DNA of 28,778 bases from Phil1 sp964546125 (GCA_964546125.1 CAZJIS010000020.1:1-28778), one strand, 5' to 3'; shown: positions 7,711 to 16,225, numbered from the stretch's first letter. Notes: a model not told the origin generated them from the sequence alone. Translations and numbers: made by a program.

Positions 7711-7719
7711 TGGTATAAT
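7711..7719 (+). promoter_or_regulatory. Extended -10 promoter of psuG
   Basis: TGG-TATAAT is a perfect extended -10, 37 bases before the psuG start codon. TTCCGG (7691-7696) is a weak -35 at 17 bases. Confidence 0.6.
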
Positions 7720-7756
7720 CACAAAGAAAAGGGACCCTTTTACCGGAGGATCAGCT

Positions 7757-8665
7757 ATGCTCAAAGACCGATTGGTTTTTTCAAAGGAAGTGCGCGAGGC
7801 GCTCGATGCGGGGAAGCCCGTCGTTGCGCTTGAATCCACAATTATCTCACACGGCATGCCATACCCCCAAAACGTTGAAACGGCCCTCGCCTGCGAGGCG
7901 GCGGCGCGCGAGAACGGCGCCGTGCCCGCGACCTGCGCCATCATCGAGGGGCGCGCGCATGTGGGGCTTGAGCGCGAACAGCTCGATTATTTAGGCAAGG
8001 GCGGCGCAAACATTGCAAAGGCGAGCCGCCGCGATCTCCCCGTGCTTCTTGCGCGCGGGGAAAGCGGGGCGACGACCGTCGCCGCGACTATGATCCTTGC
8101 CGCGGCGGCGGGCATGCGCATTTTTGCAACGGGCGGCGTCGGCGGCGTACACAGGGGGGCGGAGCGCACGATGGACATTTCGGCGGACCTTGAAGAACTC
8201 GCAAAAACCCCCGTCACGGTCGTGTGCGCGGGGCCGAAGAGCATCCTCGATCTCGCCCTCACGCTCGAATATCTCGAAACGCGCGGCGTGCCGGTCCTCG
8301 GCTACAAAACTTCGGAGCTCCCCGCGTTTTTCACGCGCACGAGCGGGCTGCCTGTCGATTATTGCATGGATTCGCCCGATGAGATCGCCGCCGTCATCCG
8401 CGCGCAGGCGATGCTCGGTTACCCCGGCGGCATGCTTGTGGCAAACCCCGTGCCGGAGGAATATTCGCTCGAGAAGGAGTTCATTGACGGCATCATCGCG
8501 CGCGCCGTGGCGCAGGCCGAGGCACAGGGCATTGCGGGCAAGGCGATTACGCCTTATTTGCTCGCGCGGGTGACGGAGTTCACGGGCGGGCAGAGCCTTG
8601 AGGCGAACATCGCGCTTGTGCTCAACAACGTGCGCCTTGCTGCAAAGATCGCATGCGCGCTTTGA
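7757..8665 (+). CDS. psuG: Pseudouridine-5'-phosphate glycosidase
   Basis: A 302-residue protein of the usual PsuG length. It cleaves the C-C glycosidic bond of pseudouridine 5'-phosphate to uracil and ribose 5-phosphate in nucleoside salvage. Visible family signatures are VVALESTIISHGMPYPQN (with the active-site Glu26), GGANIAKASRRDLP, IFATGGVGGVHRGAE, VCAGPKSILD (candidate catalytic Lys) and TPYLLARVTEFTGG. The start at 7757 is chosen because GGAGGA lies directly upstream; the frame is open further 5' but crosses the promoter. No pseudouridine kinase (psuK) gene is adjacent, although the two are often paired. The ACT-domain gene follows after 37 bases, likely in the same transcript. Confidence 0.95.
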   Translation: MLKDRLVFSKEVREALDAGKPVVALESTIISHGMPYPQNVETALACEAAARENGAVPATCAIIEGRAHVGLEREQLDYLGKGGANIAKASRRDLPVLLARGESGATTVAATMILAAAAGMRIFATGGVGGVHRGAERTMDISADLEELAKTPVTVVCAGPKSILDLALTLEYLETRGVPVLGYKTSELPAFFTRTSGLPVDYCMDSPDEIAAVIRAQAMLGYPGGMLVANPVPEEYSLEKEFIDGIIARAVAQAEAQGIAGKAITPYLLARVTEFTGGQSLEANIALVLNNVRLAAKIACAL

Positions 8666-8702
8666 TTCTTGCGGACATTTAAACGAGGACGGGGGAGGCC
8701 GA

Positions 8703-9140
8703 ATGAAAAGCGAATACCTGATCGTACATAAATCCGTTTTGCCCGCGTGCTATGAAAAAGTCGTCGCCGCGCGGGAGATCCTGCGCCGGGGCGCGGCGCG
8801 CGAGGTGGGCGAAGCCGCGCGCATGGCCGGCATTTCGCGCAGCACTTATTATAAGTATAAAGACCTCGTGTTCACCGCGGGCGGCAGCAACACCCCGCGC
8901 AAGGCCGTGTATTCCATGCTTTTGAGCCACGAGCGAGGCGTGCTCTCGCGCGTGCTCAACGCCTTGAGCGATATGGGCGCGAATGTGCTCACCATCATGC
9001 AAAACCCGCCCATCGGCGAGCGGGCGAGCGTTGTGATTTCGCTCGACATCAGCGAAATCGACCGCAGCGTGGAAGAAACCATCGAAAAGCTTGGCGCCAT
9101 GATCGGCGTCGAGCGCGTGGGCCTGCTCGATATGGAATAA
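8703..9140 (+). CDS. ACT-domain protein (PheB / UPF0735 type)
   Basis: A 145-residue protein. The N-terminal half has a small helix-turn-helix-like stretch (VGEAARMAGISRSTYYKYKDLVF), and the C-terminal half is an ACT domain (GVLSRVLNALSDMGANVLTIMQNPP, then VVISLDIS). This is the layout of the PheB/UPF0735 family found next to homoserine dehydrogenase or prephenate dehydratase genes in Firmicutes; ACT domains bind amino acids. Here no amino-acid biosynthesis gene is adjacent, since it follows psuG. The start at 8703 has GGGGGAGG 7 bases upstream. The function is not established; an amino-acid-sensing regulator is the best guess. Confidence 0.85.
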   Translation: MKSEYLIVHKSVLPACYEKVVAAREILRRGAAREVGEAARMAGISRSTYYKYKDLVFTAGGSNTPRKAVYSMLLSHERGVLSRVLNALSDMGANVLTIMQNPPIGERASVVISLDISEIDRSVEETIEKLGAMIGVERVGLLDME

Positions 9141-9158
9141 TAAAACAGGCGATTCAAT

Positions 9159-9722
9159 TCAAACCGGCTCGACCCGGAGGCTCGCGACGCTTTGAAGCAG
9201 CGCGGCCTCTTTTTCATCGTGCGTGGCGATGATGATGAGAGGAAACAGCTCAACGAGCCTTGAAGCGATGCGCGCCTTCAACGCGTCGTCCAGGCCCTTG
9301 AACGGCTCGTCGAGCAAGAGCGCATCCCCGCCCAAGCGGATCGCGCGGGCGATGGCCACGCGCCTTTGCATGCCGCCCGAGAGCACGGCGGGCAGGCTGT
9401 GTGCGCGGTCTTCAAGCTCCACGAGCGCAAGGCATTCTTCGGGGCTGCGCACGCCGTCCGCAAGCGCCACATTGCCCGCGGCCGAAAGCCACGGCAGCAA
9501 ACGGTCCTCCTGAAAAACGAGGGATACTTTTTGATTTTCCATGCCCGTAAAACTGCCCGAGGCGGGGGAGAGGAGGCCCGCGAACAGGCGCAGAAGCGTC
9601 GTTTTACCGCTGCCCGAGGGACCAAGCAGCGCGATGGTCCCCTTATCCGGCAAAGTATGGGAAAGGCTTTCGATCACGGTTTTTTCGCCGCGAACGAGCG
9701 TCACCCTGTCAAGCACGATCAT
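9159..9722 (-). CDS. ABC importer ATPase (taurine/nitrate/sulfonate type)
   Basis: A 187-residue protein, clearly shorter than the usual 240-260 of SsuB/TauB-like ATPases, mostly through a trimmed C-terminus and shortened helical region. All nucleotide-site motifs are present: Walker A GPSGSGKT (34-41), Q-loop VFQEDRLLPW (the DRLLPW form is typical of this import class), signature LSGGMQRR, Walker B DALLLDEPF, and the ATHD switch His. It overlaps the end of the permease gene by 14 bases and is the last gene of the Crp-led operon. It energises uptake through the permease next to it. Confidence 0.92.
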   Translation of the reverse strand: MIVLDRVTLVRGEKTVIESLSHTLPDKGTIALLGPSGSGKTTLLRLFAGLLSPASGSFTGMENQKVSLVFQEDRLLPWLSAAGNVALADGVRSPEECLALVELEDRAHSLPAVLSGGMQRRVAIARAIRLGGDALLLDEPFKGLDDALKARIASRLVELFPLIIIATHDEKEAALLQSVASLRVEPV

Positions 9723-10452
9723 GCGTCAACCTCCCCATGAGCTTTAACACTATGCGCTCGATCACAATACTCAGCACGACGACCGCGGTCGTCCACGCGA
9801 AAAGCTCCGGCGTTTCGATGTAGAGCTTGCTTGCATATAAGCTTTGCCCGATCGAATGGTGCGTGTTGGCGATGACCTCGGCGGCGACCGCGCTCTTCCA
9901 CGCAAAACCGAGGCCCGTCGTAAACGCGGCCACGAACTGACCCATCGTACCCGGCGCGTAGAGCTTCATGAGTCTTCGCATGCGCGGCACATGAAATGCG
10001 CGCGCCATTTCGACAAGCAGCGGGTCGATCGAAAGGATGCCCGCGCGCACATTGGCCCAGAAGATCGGAACGACCACGAGCAGCGCGATGAACGCCGGGG
10101 TGAGGGCGCTTGTCACATACAAAAGCACGAGAATGATGAAGCTCGTCACAGGCGTTGCCTTGATGATGGAGCGAAGCGGCGCGAGCAGTTCGTCCGCCGC
10201 GCGCGAAAACGCGGTGAGCGCGCCCAAAAGGGTGCCAAGGATCATCCCCGCGGCAAAACCCCCGAGCACGCGCACGAGCGTCAGCGAAATGCTAAGATAA
10301 AAGCCCTTTGTTTGCGCAAGGGCAAAGAGCGCCTTCGCGGTGTCAAGAGGCGAGGGCAAAATGGCCGCTTTGCCCACCGCCGCCGAGGCGAGCGCCCAGG
10401 CGGCGAGGTAGCAAAGCGTAATGCCGATCGTTTTTAGGATGCGGCGGGTCAT
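9709..10452 (-). CDS. ABC importer permease (TauC/SsuC type)
   Basis: A 247-residue membrane protein with about six transmembrane helices. The coupling (EAA) loop is clear: GLGFAWKSAVAAEVIANTHHSIGQSLYASKLYIETPELFAW, which is characteristic of the BPD_transp_1 permeases of taurine, sulfonate and nitrate importers. The start codon overlaps the stop of the binding-protein gene as ATGA, implying translational coupling. It forms the membrane channel for the binding protein and the ATPase encoded on either side. Confidence 0.92.
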   Translation of the reverse strand: MTRRILKTIGITLCYLAAWALASAAVGKAAILPSPLDTAKALFALAQTKGFYLSISLTLVRVLGGFAAGMILGTLLGALTAFSRAADELLAPLRSIIKATPVTSFIILVLLYVTSALTPAFIALLVVVPIFWANVRAGILSIDPLLVEMARAFHVPRMRRLMKLYAPGTMGQFVAAFTTGLGFAWKSAVAAEVIANTHHSIGQSLYASKLYIETPELFAWTTAVVVLSIVIERIVLKLMGRLTHDRA

Positions 10453-11399
10453 TTCCCGTCGTAATAGAACGCGTCGCCCGGCAGCGCGCCGCCCACGCTC
10501 TTGGGGTTGGCCTCGAAGAGCACGTTAAGCATCGCTTCGGTCATCGCGCGCGCGTCTGCGCCCGCAACGTACACGATGTTGCTCTTTTCAATAGCAGCCT
10601 GCGCCATAGCGGCTTTTTCCATCACGCCGTAGGTTTCCATCAAAGCCGCGGCTTCCACGTGGTTTTCGTTGACGAACTTCACCGAAGCTTCATAATCCTT
10701 GAGGAAAGCGCGGACGGCCTTTTCGTTTTCCTTCAAATATTCCGTGCGAACCACAAGGCAGCCCTGCACGGCCGAAACGCCGGTCTTTTCCTGCCAAAGC
10801 GCGTTGAGGTCGAGCGCCACGCGCACATCGGCGTTCTTCATCAAAACGGCCGTCACGTTCGGTTCGGGCAGCATGCCAAGCGCCGCTTCGCCCGCGGCCA
10901 TGAGGGTTGCAAGCTCGCTGTGCTCCGCCTTGAATTCGACCGCGACGCTTTCCGACAGGCCGTATTGCGCGAGCAGGTAGGAGATCATGTATTCGGGCGT
11001 CGAGCCCTGGCCGGTAGCGAGCAGCGTCTTGCCCGCGAGGTCGCCGATCGATTGGATCGAATCACCGTTCTCAAGAATGTAGAGCACACCGAGCGTATTC
11101 ACCGCAAGCAGCGTCACGCCGCCCTCGGTTTTATTATAAAGCACGCTCGCGAGGTTGATCGGAATCGCCGCAATGTCCACTTCGCCGTTGATAAGCTTTG
11201 CAGAAACATCGTCCGGCGCGCCGGAGAGGGCGATCGTGTATTCTTTTTCGTAATCGGGGCCCATAAGCTGGGTCATGCCCATGCCGGTGGGGCCTTTGAG
11301 CGCCGCCACGCGAATGGGCGCGGTTTCGCCGGCGGTGCAGCCGGCAAGGAGCATCGCGGCGAGCGCGAGCACGAGCGTCAGAGAAAGGATCTTTTTCAT
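10449..11399 (-). CDS. ABC importer substrate-binding lipoprotein
   Basis: 316 residues. The N-terminus is a lipoprotein signal (MKKI, hydrophobic core, LLAGC with Cys21), so it is tethered outside the membrane. The mature part has the periplasmic-binding-protein fold of the NMT1/SsuA-like class: RVAALKGPTGMGMTQLM, INGEVDIAAIPINLASVLYNKT, LAGKTLLATGQGSTPEYMISYLLAQ and MLPEPNVTAVL. Homologues are labelled taurine/sulfonate/nitrate/thiamine-precursor binding, and the ligand cannot be read here. The start at 11399 forms an ATGA overlap with the upstream Crp gene stop and has GGAGG 9-10 bases before it; an open frame continues upstream but lacks a signal peptide. Confidence 0.9.
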   Translation of the reverse strand: MKKILSLTLVLALAAMLLAGCTAGETAPIRVAALKGPTGMGMTQLMGPDYEKEYTIALSGAPDDVSAKLINGEVDIAAIPINLASVLYNKTEGGVTLLAVNTLGVLYILENGDSIQSIGDLAGKTLLATGQGSTPEYMISYLLAQYGLSESVAVEFKAEHSELATLMAAGEAALGMLPEPNVTAVLMKNADVRVALDLNALWQEKTGVSAVQGCLVVRTEYLKENEKAVRAFLKDYEASVKFVNENHVEAAALMETYGVMEKAAMAQAAIEKSNIVYVAGADARAMTEAMLNVLFEANPKSVGGALPGDAFYYDGK

Positions 11400-12046
11400 G
11401 GTATGATGTCCTCCGTGATATAAATTGTTTTTCCGTTTCTGTGGAGCCGCCCTTCGGCTTCGAGCACGTCGAGCACGCGGTAGAGCGTGGCGCGGCTCAC
11501 GCAAAGCGCGTCCGCAAGCGCCGTGTACCCGAGAGGCAGCGTAAGCTTCCCCTCCCGCGCGTTGAGCGCGAGGTGGTTCATCAGCTTTTCCGCCGCGCCG
11601 GGCGTGGCGATGCTCTCGATGCGCCCGGTCAGGAAGCGGATGCGCCCGGTCAGGTAGCGCATGTAGTTCTCCGCCAGCTCGAAGCTCTCGCGCATGATCG
11701 AGCGAAGCACGGCCTCCTCAAACACCGCGAGCTTGCACGCCTTGATGGCGAGCACTTCGGTGACGGCCGACGCATCCGGCAAAAACAGGCACGAAGCGCC
11801 CGTCATCGCCGGCGGCTCAAGCACGCTCATGAGCACGCGCGAACCGCCCGCCGCCTTGTGGACCTGCGCGCGCCCCTCGAGCAAGATGCCAAGGCCCCTT
11901 GCCGCGCCGCCCTCGGTGAAAACCGTTTCCCCGGGGGCATAGGCGCGAACATGCGCAAGCTCCGCCGCGCGGCGGACGATTGCCTCATCCAACCCCGCGA
12001 ACAGCGGTGTTTGCGCGATCAATTGCGTGTGCGCGGCGTTCAACAT
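11396..12046 (-). CDS. Crp/Fnr-family transcriptional regulator
   Basis: A 216-residue protein. Residues about 15-110 are a cyclic-nucleotide-binding-type beta barrel (FAGLDEAIVRRAAELAHVRAYAPGETVFTEGG and GLGILLEGRAQVHK). A long dimerisation helix (NYMRYLTGRIRFLTGRIES) leads to the C-terminal winged helix PLGYTALADALCVSRATLYRVLDVLEAEGRLHRNGKTIYI. There is no Fnr-type cysteine cluster, and the cNMP-contacting Arg/Ser pattern of true CRP is not evident, so the effector is unknown. It is the first gene of the importer operon (ATGA overlap with the binding-protein gene), so it probably controls that operon. A perfect 14-bp palindrome lies between its promoter and ribosome binding site (AGGAGA). 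Confidence 0.92.
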   Translation of the reverse strand: MLNAAHTQLIAQTPLFAGLDEAIVRRAAELAHVRAYAPGETVFTEGGAARGLGILLEGRAQVHKAAGGSRVLMSVLEPPAMTGASCLFLPDASAVTEVLAIKACKLAVFEEAVLRSIMRESFELAENYMRYLTGRIRFLTGRIESIATPGAAEKLMNHLALNAREGKLTLPLGYTALADALCVSRATLYRVLDVLEAEGRLHRNGKTIYITEDIIP

Positions 12047-12065
12047 GCGTTCTCCTTCTAAATAT

Positions 12066-12079
12066 GTCTTATTTAAGAC
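12066..12079. promoter_or_regulatory. Palindromic operator at the Crp-ABC operon start
   Basis: GTCTTATTTAAGAC is a perfect 6-2-6 inverted repeat (GTCTTA/TAAGAC). It starts about at the predicted transcription start and ends 19 bases before the Crp start codon, a place where a bound protein would block transcription. The size and symmetry fit a Crp/Fnr dimer; binding by the local regulator is inferred. Confidence 0.55.
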
Positions 12080-12086
12080 GGTTTAC

Positions 12087-12115
12087 AGCATACCACCGCG
12101 CCTGCATCCCGTCAA
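12087..12115 (-). promoter_or_regulatory. Sigma-A promoter of the Crp-ABC operon
   Basis: On the minus strand TTGACG (12115-12110), a 17-base spacer ending in TGG, and TATGCT (12092-12087) form a strong promoter with an extended -10. Confidence 0.7.
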
Positions 12116-12204
12116 TCCCCTGCGATCTTTTTTTCGCAAACCCGCAACCCCGGCGCGCGGCGGGCCGTTCTACTATCAGCGTGAGATTATTCGTTGTTTG
12201 TTTA

Positions 12205-12233
12205 TTGCCGTGAGTTGTGCGCGGCTGTATACT
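12205..12233 (+). promoter_or_regulatory. Sigma-A promoter of the ATPase/surface protein/permease operon
   Basis: TTGCCG, a 17-base spacer and TATACT lie 32 bases before the TTG start codon. Confidence 0.6.
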
Positions 12234-12265
12234 ATGAAAGATGGAAAGAATAGGGAGGTGCGTTT

Positions 12266-12997
12266 TTGGAAGCGGCTCCGATTATTGAAACAAAGAACCT
12301 TAAAAAGGTTTATCGTGTGGGCTCGGTCGATATCCATGCGCTGCGCGGCGTGGACCTGACGATCCAGCAGGGTGAGATCTGCTGCATTGTGGGACGCTCG
12401 GGAAGCGGCAAGTCGACGCTGCTCAACGTGCTCGCGGGGCTTGAGCACGTCACCTCCGGCGAGATTGCCATTGCCGGTAAGCGGCTTGATAAAATGAGCC
12501 AGGGCGAGTTGATCGTGTTTCGGCAAAAGCATGTGGGGTTCGTGTTCCAATCGTTCAACCTTATGCCCTACTATACGGCGCTTGAAAACGTGGCGTTTCC
12601 GCTCACGTTCAAAGGCGTGCCGCGCCGGCGGCGCGAACGCATGGCAAAGCAAACGCTCACAGAGCTTGGCCTTGCAACGCATTTGAAGCACAAGCCCGCG
12701 CAGATGAGCGGCGGCCAGCAGCAGCGCGTGGGTATCGCGCGCGCGCTCGTGGGCAACCCCGACATCGTGTTTGCCGATGAGCCCACGGGCAACCTCGATT
12801 CAACAACATCCGACGAGGTAATGCAATCGATCTGCGCGGCGATGCGCGAGCGCAACAAAACGCTCGTAATGGTCACGCACGACCGGAACATGGCCGCTTA
12901 TGCGGATAGGATCATCAGCCTGCTTGACGGCAGGGTTGTCGATATTACGATCAACGATCACAGCAAAGCTGAAACGACGGAGGGTACACAGGAATGA
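12266..12997 (+). CDS. ABC transporter ATPase, LolD/MacB type
   Basis: A 243-residue protein. It has Walker A GRSGSGKST (from residue 43), Q-loop FVFQSFNLMPYYTALENV, signature MSGGQQQRVGIARAL, Walker B DIVFADEPTGNLDS and switch His VTHD. The FQSFNL and DEPTGNLDS forms define the LolD/MacB/FtsE group, which drives mechanotransmission permeases rather than classic transport. Translation starts at a TTG: GGGAGGTG sits 5 bases upstream and no ATG or GTG in frame fits. The gene overlaps the next as ATGA. With the FtsX-like permease two genes on it should make one membrane complex. Confidence 0.93.
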   Translation: MEAAPIIETKNLKKVYRVGSVDIHALRGVDLTIQQGEICCIVGRSGSGKSTLLNVLAGLEHVTSGEIAIAGKRLDKMSQGELIVFRQKHVGFVFQSFNLMPYYTALENVAFPLTFKGVPRRRRERMAKQTLTELGLATHLKHKPAQMSGGQQQRVGIARALVGNPDIVFADEPTGNLDSTTSDEVMQSICAAMRERNKTLVMVTHDRNMAAYADRIISLLDGRVVDITINDHSKAETTEGTQE

Positions 12998-14775
12998 AAC
13001 TCAAAAGGATTTTTTCCATTTTTCTTGCGCTGGCGCTGATGCTCGGCGCGCTTCCCGCGCTCGCGGTAGGGGAGGGCGATACGCCTCCCGTGGATGTTCC
13101 GGCCTCTGCGGCAACGACGACGGTTACGCTCACAGATCTCGGAGCATATTACGGTGCGGCAAACGTGCTGGTGAGAATCACCAACGGCGGCAATAACCCA
13201 ATCGATCTTACCGGTATTACATGCACGCAAGCGACAAATGAGAAAGTGCACAGCGCGCAGCTTAGCTACGAGAAGCCCACAATCGAGGCCGGCGAAAGCA
13301 CCGAGCTTCTCATGAGGCTGACAGGGTTCGGCTCGGATTTGACCGGGCCGGTTACGGCGGTATATAAAATCGTTTTTTCGGATGGCTCTGCGGTGGGTAT
13401 TACCAAAACCGCCAGCGTCACGATAAATTTCGGCGAGCCGAACACGGGAACGCCCGCCCCCGACGGGAACCCCGCGCCCGCATTCCGCCTGAGCGCGCTC
13501 GATGCGAACAAGAAGCTCGTTTCTACCCCCTCGGGCAACGCGGGGGATAAGGTCACCGTGCGCATCCCGCTTTATTGTTTGCAGGGCGTGGATAGCGTGA
13601 GCATTACGCCCAAGCTTTCGACAAGCCTCGACGAATTCCCGTTTGCCATCGAGCAGATGGATTATACCCTCTATTATAAGGGCGGCAGCGTGCAGCCGGG
13701 CGAGGTGATCGAGGTCGATTATTCGCTGCGCCTTGCTAAGCTTGTGAGCGCGGGCGTGAAGAAGGTGGACTTCATCATTAACTATCAAACGGATGTATTT
13801 CAGGGCGGCGAAACGCTGAGCACCACGGTGAGCATTTACGTCAACGTCATGAAGGGCTATACCGAGGGCGGCGGCAGCACGCCGGGCGTTGTTTCCCAGC
13901 CCAAGCTCATCCTCGAAAAATACTCCGTGGGCACCGATAAGATCTATGCGGGCGAGGAGTTTGAGGTCTTTTTCACCTTGAAGAACACTTCCTCCGTCGA
14001 GGCCGTGCAGAATATCCAGATCAGCATCGCCGATACCGCCGACACGGGCAAGCTTCTGCCGGCCGAGAACGGCTCGAACACGATCTACATCGCAAAGATC
14101 GACAAAGGCGAGTCATACGATGTGACCTATAAAATGCAAAGCGCCGCCGACATAGAACCCAAGGCCTACAAGCTCGGCCTCACGCTCGCCTATGAGGGCG
14201 CCAAGAACATTGTCGCCTACACTGCCAGCGACACGATCTCTGTGACGGTGTTCCAGAAGATCCGCCTCAAGTTCGATGCGCCCGTGTTCTACGACCAGTT
14301 CTTCGTCGGCGCCTCGGGCGGCGTTTACCTTGCGATGTATAACATGGGCCGCTCGAGCGTCTACAACTGCATGGTCAGCGTTGAGGGCGAAGGCCTGCAG
14401 ATGGAGGAAACCTATTTCGGCGGCACGGTAGCCGCGGGCGGCACGATGAGCGCGGATTTCAGCATCATAGCCAACACGCCGGGCGCGATCGAGGGCGCGA
14501 TCGTCGTGGCCTATGAAGATTCGCTCGGCGAGCAAATGGAAGAGCGCATCCCCATCTCGCTCTACGTCGAGGATATGGGCGGCGGCGAGATCGACGGCGG
14601 CTTCATCGACCCCGGCGTCATCGATCCCGGCTTTGAGACCGACGGCGGCATGACGCCCGGCGGCGGGCTGCCCCTGTGGGCATGGATCGCCATCGGCGTG
14701 GGCGTGCTCGGCTGCGCCGCGACGGTGCTTCTCGTATTGAAGAAAAAACGCAGGAGAAACGCGGAGGAAGTATGA
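12994..14775 (+). CDS. Membrane-anchored surface protein with CARDB/adhesin-like repeats
   Basis: A 593-residue protein. A Sec signal (MKLKRIFSIFLALALMLGALPALA) is followed by about 530 extracellular residues made of several beta-sandwich repeats of CARDB/COG1361 type (for example PKLILEKYSVGTDKIYAGEEFEVFFTLKNTSSVEAVQNIQISI). A Gly/Asp-rich linker (GGGEIDGGFIDPGVIDPGF) follows, then one C-terminal transmembrane helix (LWAWIAIGVGVLGCAATVLLVL) and a KKKRRR stop-transfer tail. It sits between the ATPase and the permease with ATGA overlaps on both sides, so it is probably a fixed partner of the complex, in the place where MacA-like adaptors occur in other bacteria. Its detailed function is unknown. 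Confidence 0.85.
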   Translation: MKLKRIFSIFLALALMLGALPALAVGEGDTPPVDVPASAATTTVTLTDLGAYYGAANVLVRITNGGNNPIDLTGITCTQATNEKVHSAQLSYEKPTIEAGESTELLMRLTGFGSDLTGPVTAVYKIVFSDGSAVGITKTASVTINFGEPNTGTPAPDGNPAPAFRLSALDANKKLVSTPSGNAGDKVTVRIPLYCLQGVDSVSITPKLSTSLDEFPFAIEQMDYTLYYKGGSVQPGEVIEVDYSLRLAKLVSAGVKKVDFIINYQTDVFQGGETLSTTVSIYVNVMKGYTEGGGSTPGVVSQPKLILEKYSVGTDKIYAGEEFEVFFTLKNTSSVEAVQNIQISIADTADTGKLLPAENGSNTIYIAKIDKGESYDVTYKMQSAADIEPKAYKLGLTLAYEGAKNIVAYTASDTISVTVFQKIRLKFDAPVFYDQFFVGASGGVYLAMYNMGRSSVYNCMVSVEGEGLQMEETYFGGTVAAGGTMSADFSIIANTPGAIEGAIVVAYEDSLGEQMEERIPISLYVEDMGGGEIDGGFIDPGVIDPGFETDGGMTPGGGLPLWAWIAIGVGVLGCAATVLLVLKKKRRRNAEEV

Positions 14776-16222
14776 AGTTCATCGATCTGCTCCGCACGGC
14801 GTTTTTGAATCTGTGGCGGCGCAAGCTGCGCGCGGCGCTTACGGTGCTGGGCATGGTCATCGGTACATGCTCCATCGTGGTGATGGTGTCGCTTGGCGTT
14901 GGTATGCGTCAGGCCATCATCGAAAGTTACGCGCAAATGGGCAGCCTGACGAACATCACGGTCATGAACTGGAAGTGGACCGACAACGGCAACGGCATGG
15001 GCAACTACGAGGAGGTTAAACTCGACAAGAACGCCGTAGAAGCCATCAAGAAGCTGCCCGGTGTCGTTGCGGTCATGCCGCAGATTACAGCCTGGGGCAT
15101 CGTCAAAAGCGGTAGATATATCACCGACATCAGCATCATGGCGATCGATTCCGAGCAGGCGGAACTTTTCGGCATCGAGCTCGAAGAGGGCGGCACGTAC
15201 CCCTCGGGCCGCACCAACGGCGGCAGCTATCAGATCGTGTTCGGCAACGGAGTCATGAACAATTTCTACGACCCGAAGACTGGCAAGCAAGCCGTCGATC
15301 GGGACGGAAACTCGAAGATTACGGCCAACTCGCGCTTCCAGCTAACCTTCGATTACGGCAACGTCTACGATAACGGCAACCCCGGCGAGGGGAGCGCGCG
15401 CGGAAAGTTCTATAAACTCGTTCCCACGGGCAAAGTCAGTGCCGAGAGCAACGAATTCTCCTGGTATTGTTTGATGGACATTGGCGCGCTTGAAAAGCTC
15501 GCGAAGGAAAACGCGACCTTCATGAACATCGACACCAAGAACTACAGTCAGGTCGTCGTCAAGTGCGCGAGCACCGATGAGGTCAAGGTCGTGAAGGAAG
15601 CGATCGACTCTATGGGTTTTGGAACCAACAGCATCCAGGAGTGGATCGAGCAGGCCGAGGAGCAAATCAAAACGACGCAGTATCTTCTTGGCGCCATCGG
15701 CGGCGTGTCGCTGCTCGTCGCCGCCATCGGCATCATGAATACGATGATGATGAGCATTTACGAGCGCACCAAGGAGATCGGCATCATCAAGGTGCTGGGC
15801 TGCCGCATCAGCAACATCGCGGGCCTGTTCCTTACTGAATCCGCTTACATCGGCCTCTTTGGCGGCGCGATCGGCATCGGCCTGAGCTATGGCATCTCGG
15901 CGCTGCTCAATAAGGCGCTCGTGGGCGCCGGNNNNNNNNNNNNNNNNNNNNNNNNNNNNNNNNNNNNNNNNNNNNNNNNNNNNNNNNNNNNNNNNNNNNN
16001 NNNNNNNNNNNNNNNNNNNNNNNNNNNNNNNTCGGCCTGAGCTATGGCATCTCGGCGCTGCTCAATAAGGCGCTCGTGGGCGCCGGCCTTTACAGCCTCA
16101 TCCCCGCATACCTCGCGGTGGGCGCGGTGGCGTTTTCGATGGCTGTTGCCCTCATTTCCGGCTTCTATCCGGCTATTCGCGCCATGCGCCTCTCGCCGCT
16201 TGCCGCCATCAGGAACGAGTGA
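14772..16222 (+). CDS. FtsX/MacB-family ABC permease, interrupted by an assembly gap
   Basis: The N-terminus (LLRTAFLNLWRRKLRAALTVLGMVIGTCSIVVMVSLGVGM) is the first transmembrane segment and start of the extracytoplasmic domain of MacB permeases. Residues about 300-385 hold the FtsX helices (LLGAIGGVSLLVAAIGIMNTMMMSIYERTKEIGIIKVLGC). A 100-N run at 15932-16031 breaks the gene, and the 55 bases before it are repeated exactly after it. If the N run and one copy are removed (155 bases) the frame continues through YPAIRAMRLSPLAAIRNE to the stop at 16220-16222, giving 431 residues, a normal length. The real gene is therefore very likely intact. The start has GGAGGAAG upstream and an ATGA overlap with the preceding gene. 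Confidence 0.92.
15932..16031. other. Assembly gap (100 N) with overlapping ends
   Basis: The 55 bases at 15877-15931 recur identically at 16032-16086. The flanking contigs overlap, so no sequence is likely missing here. Confidence 0.95.
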
Positions 16223-16225
16223 GAA

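Noticed and set aside
11610..11660. Tandem 21-base repeat in the Crp gene (ATGCGCCCGGTCAGG twice)
   Set aside because: It encodes LTGRI twice in the dimerisation helix, where seven-residue periodicity is normal for the family.
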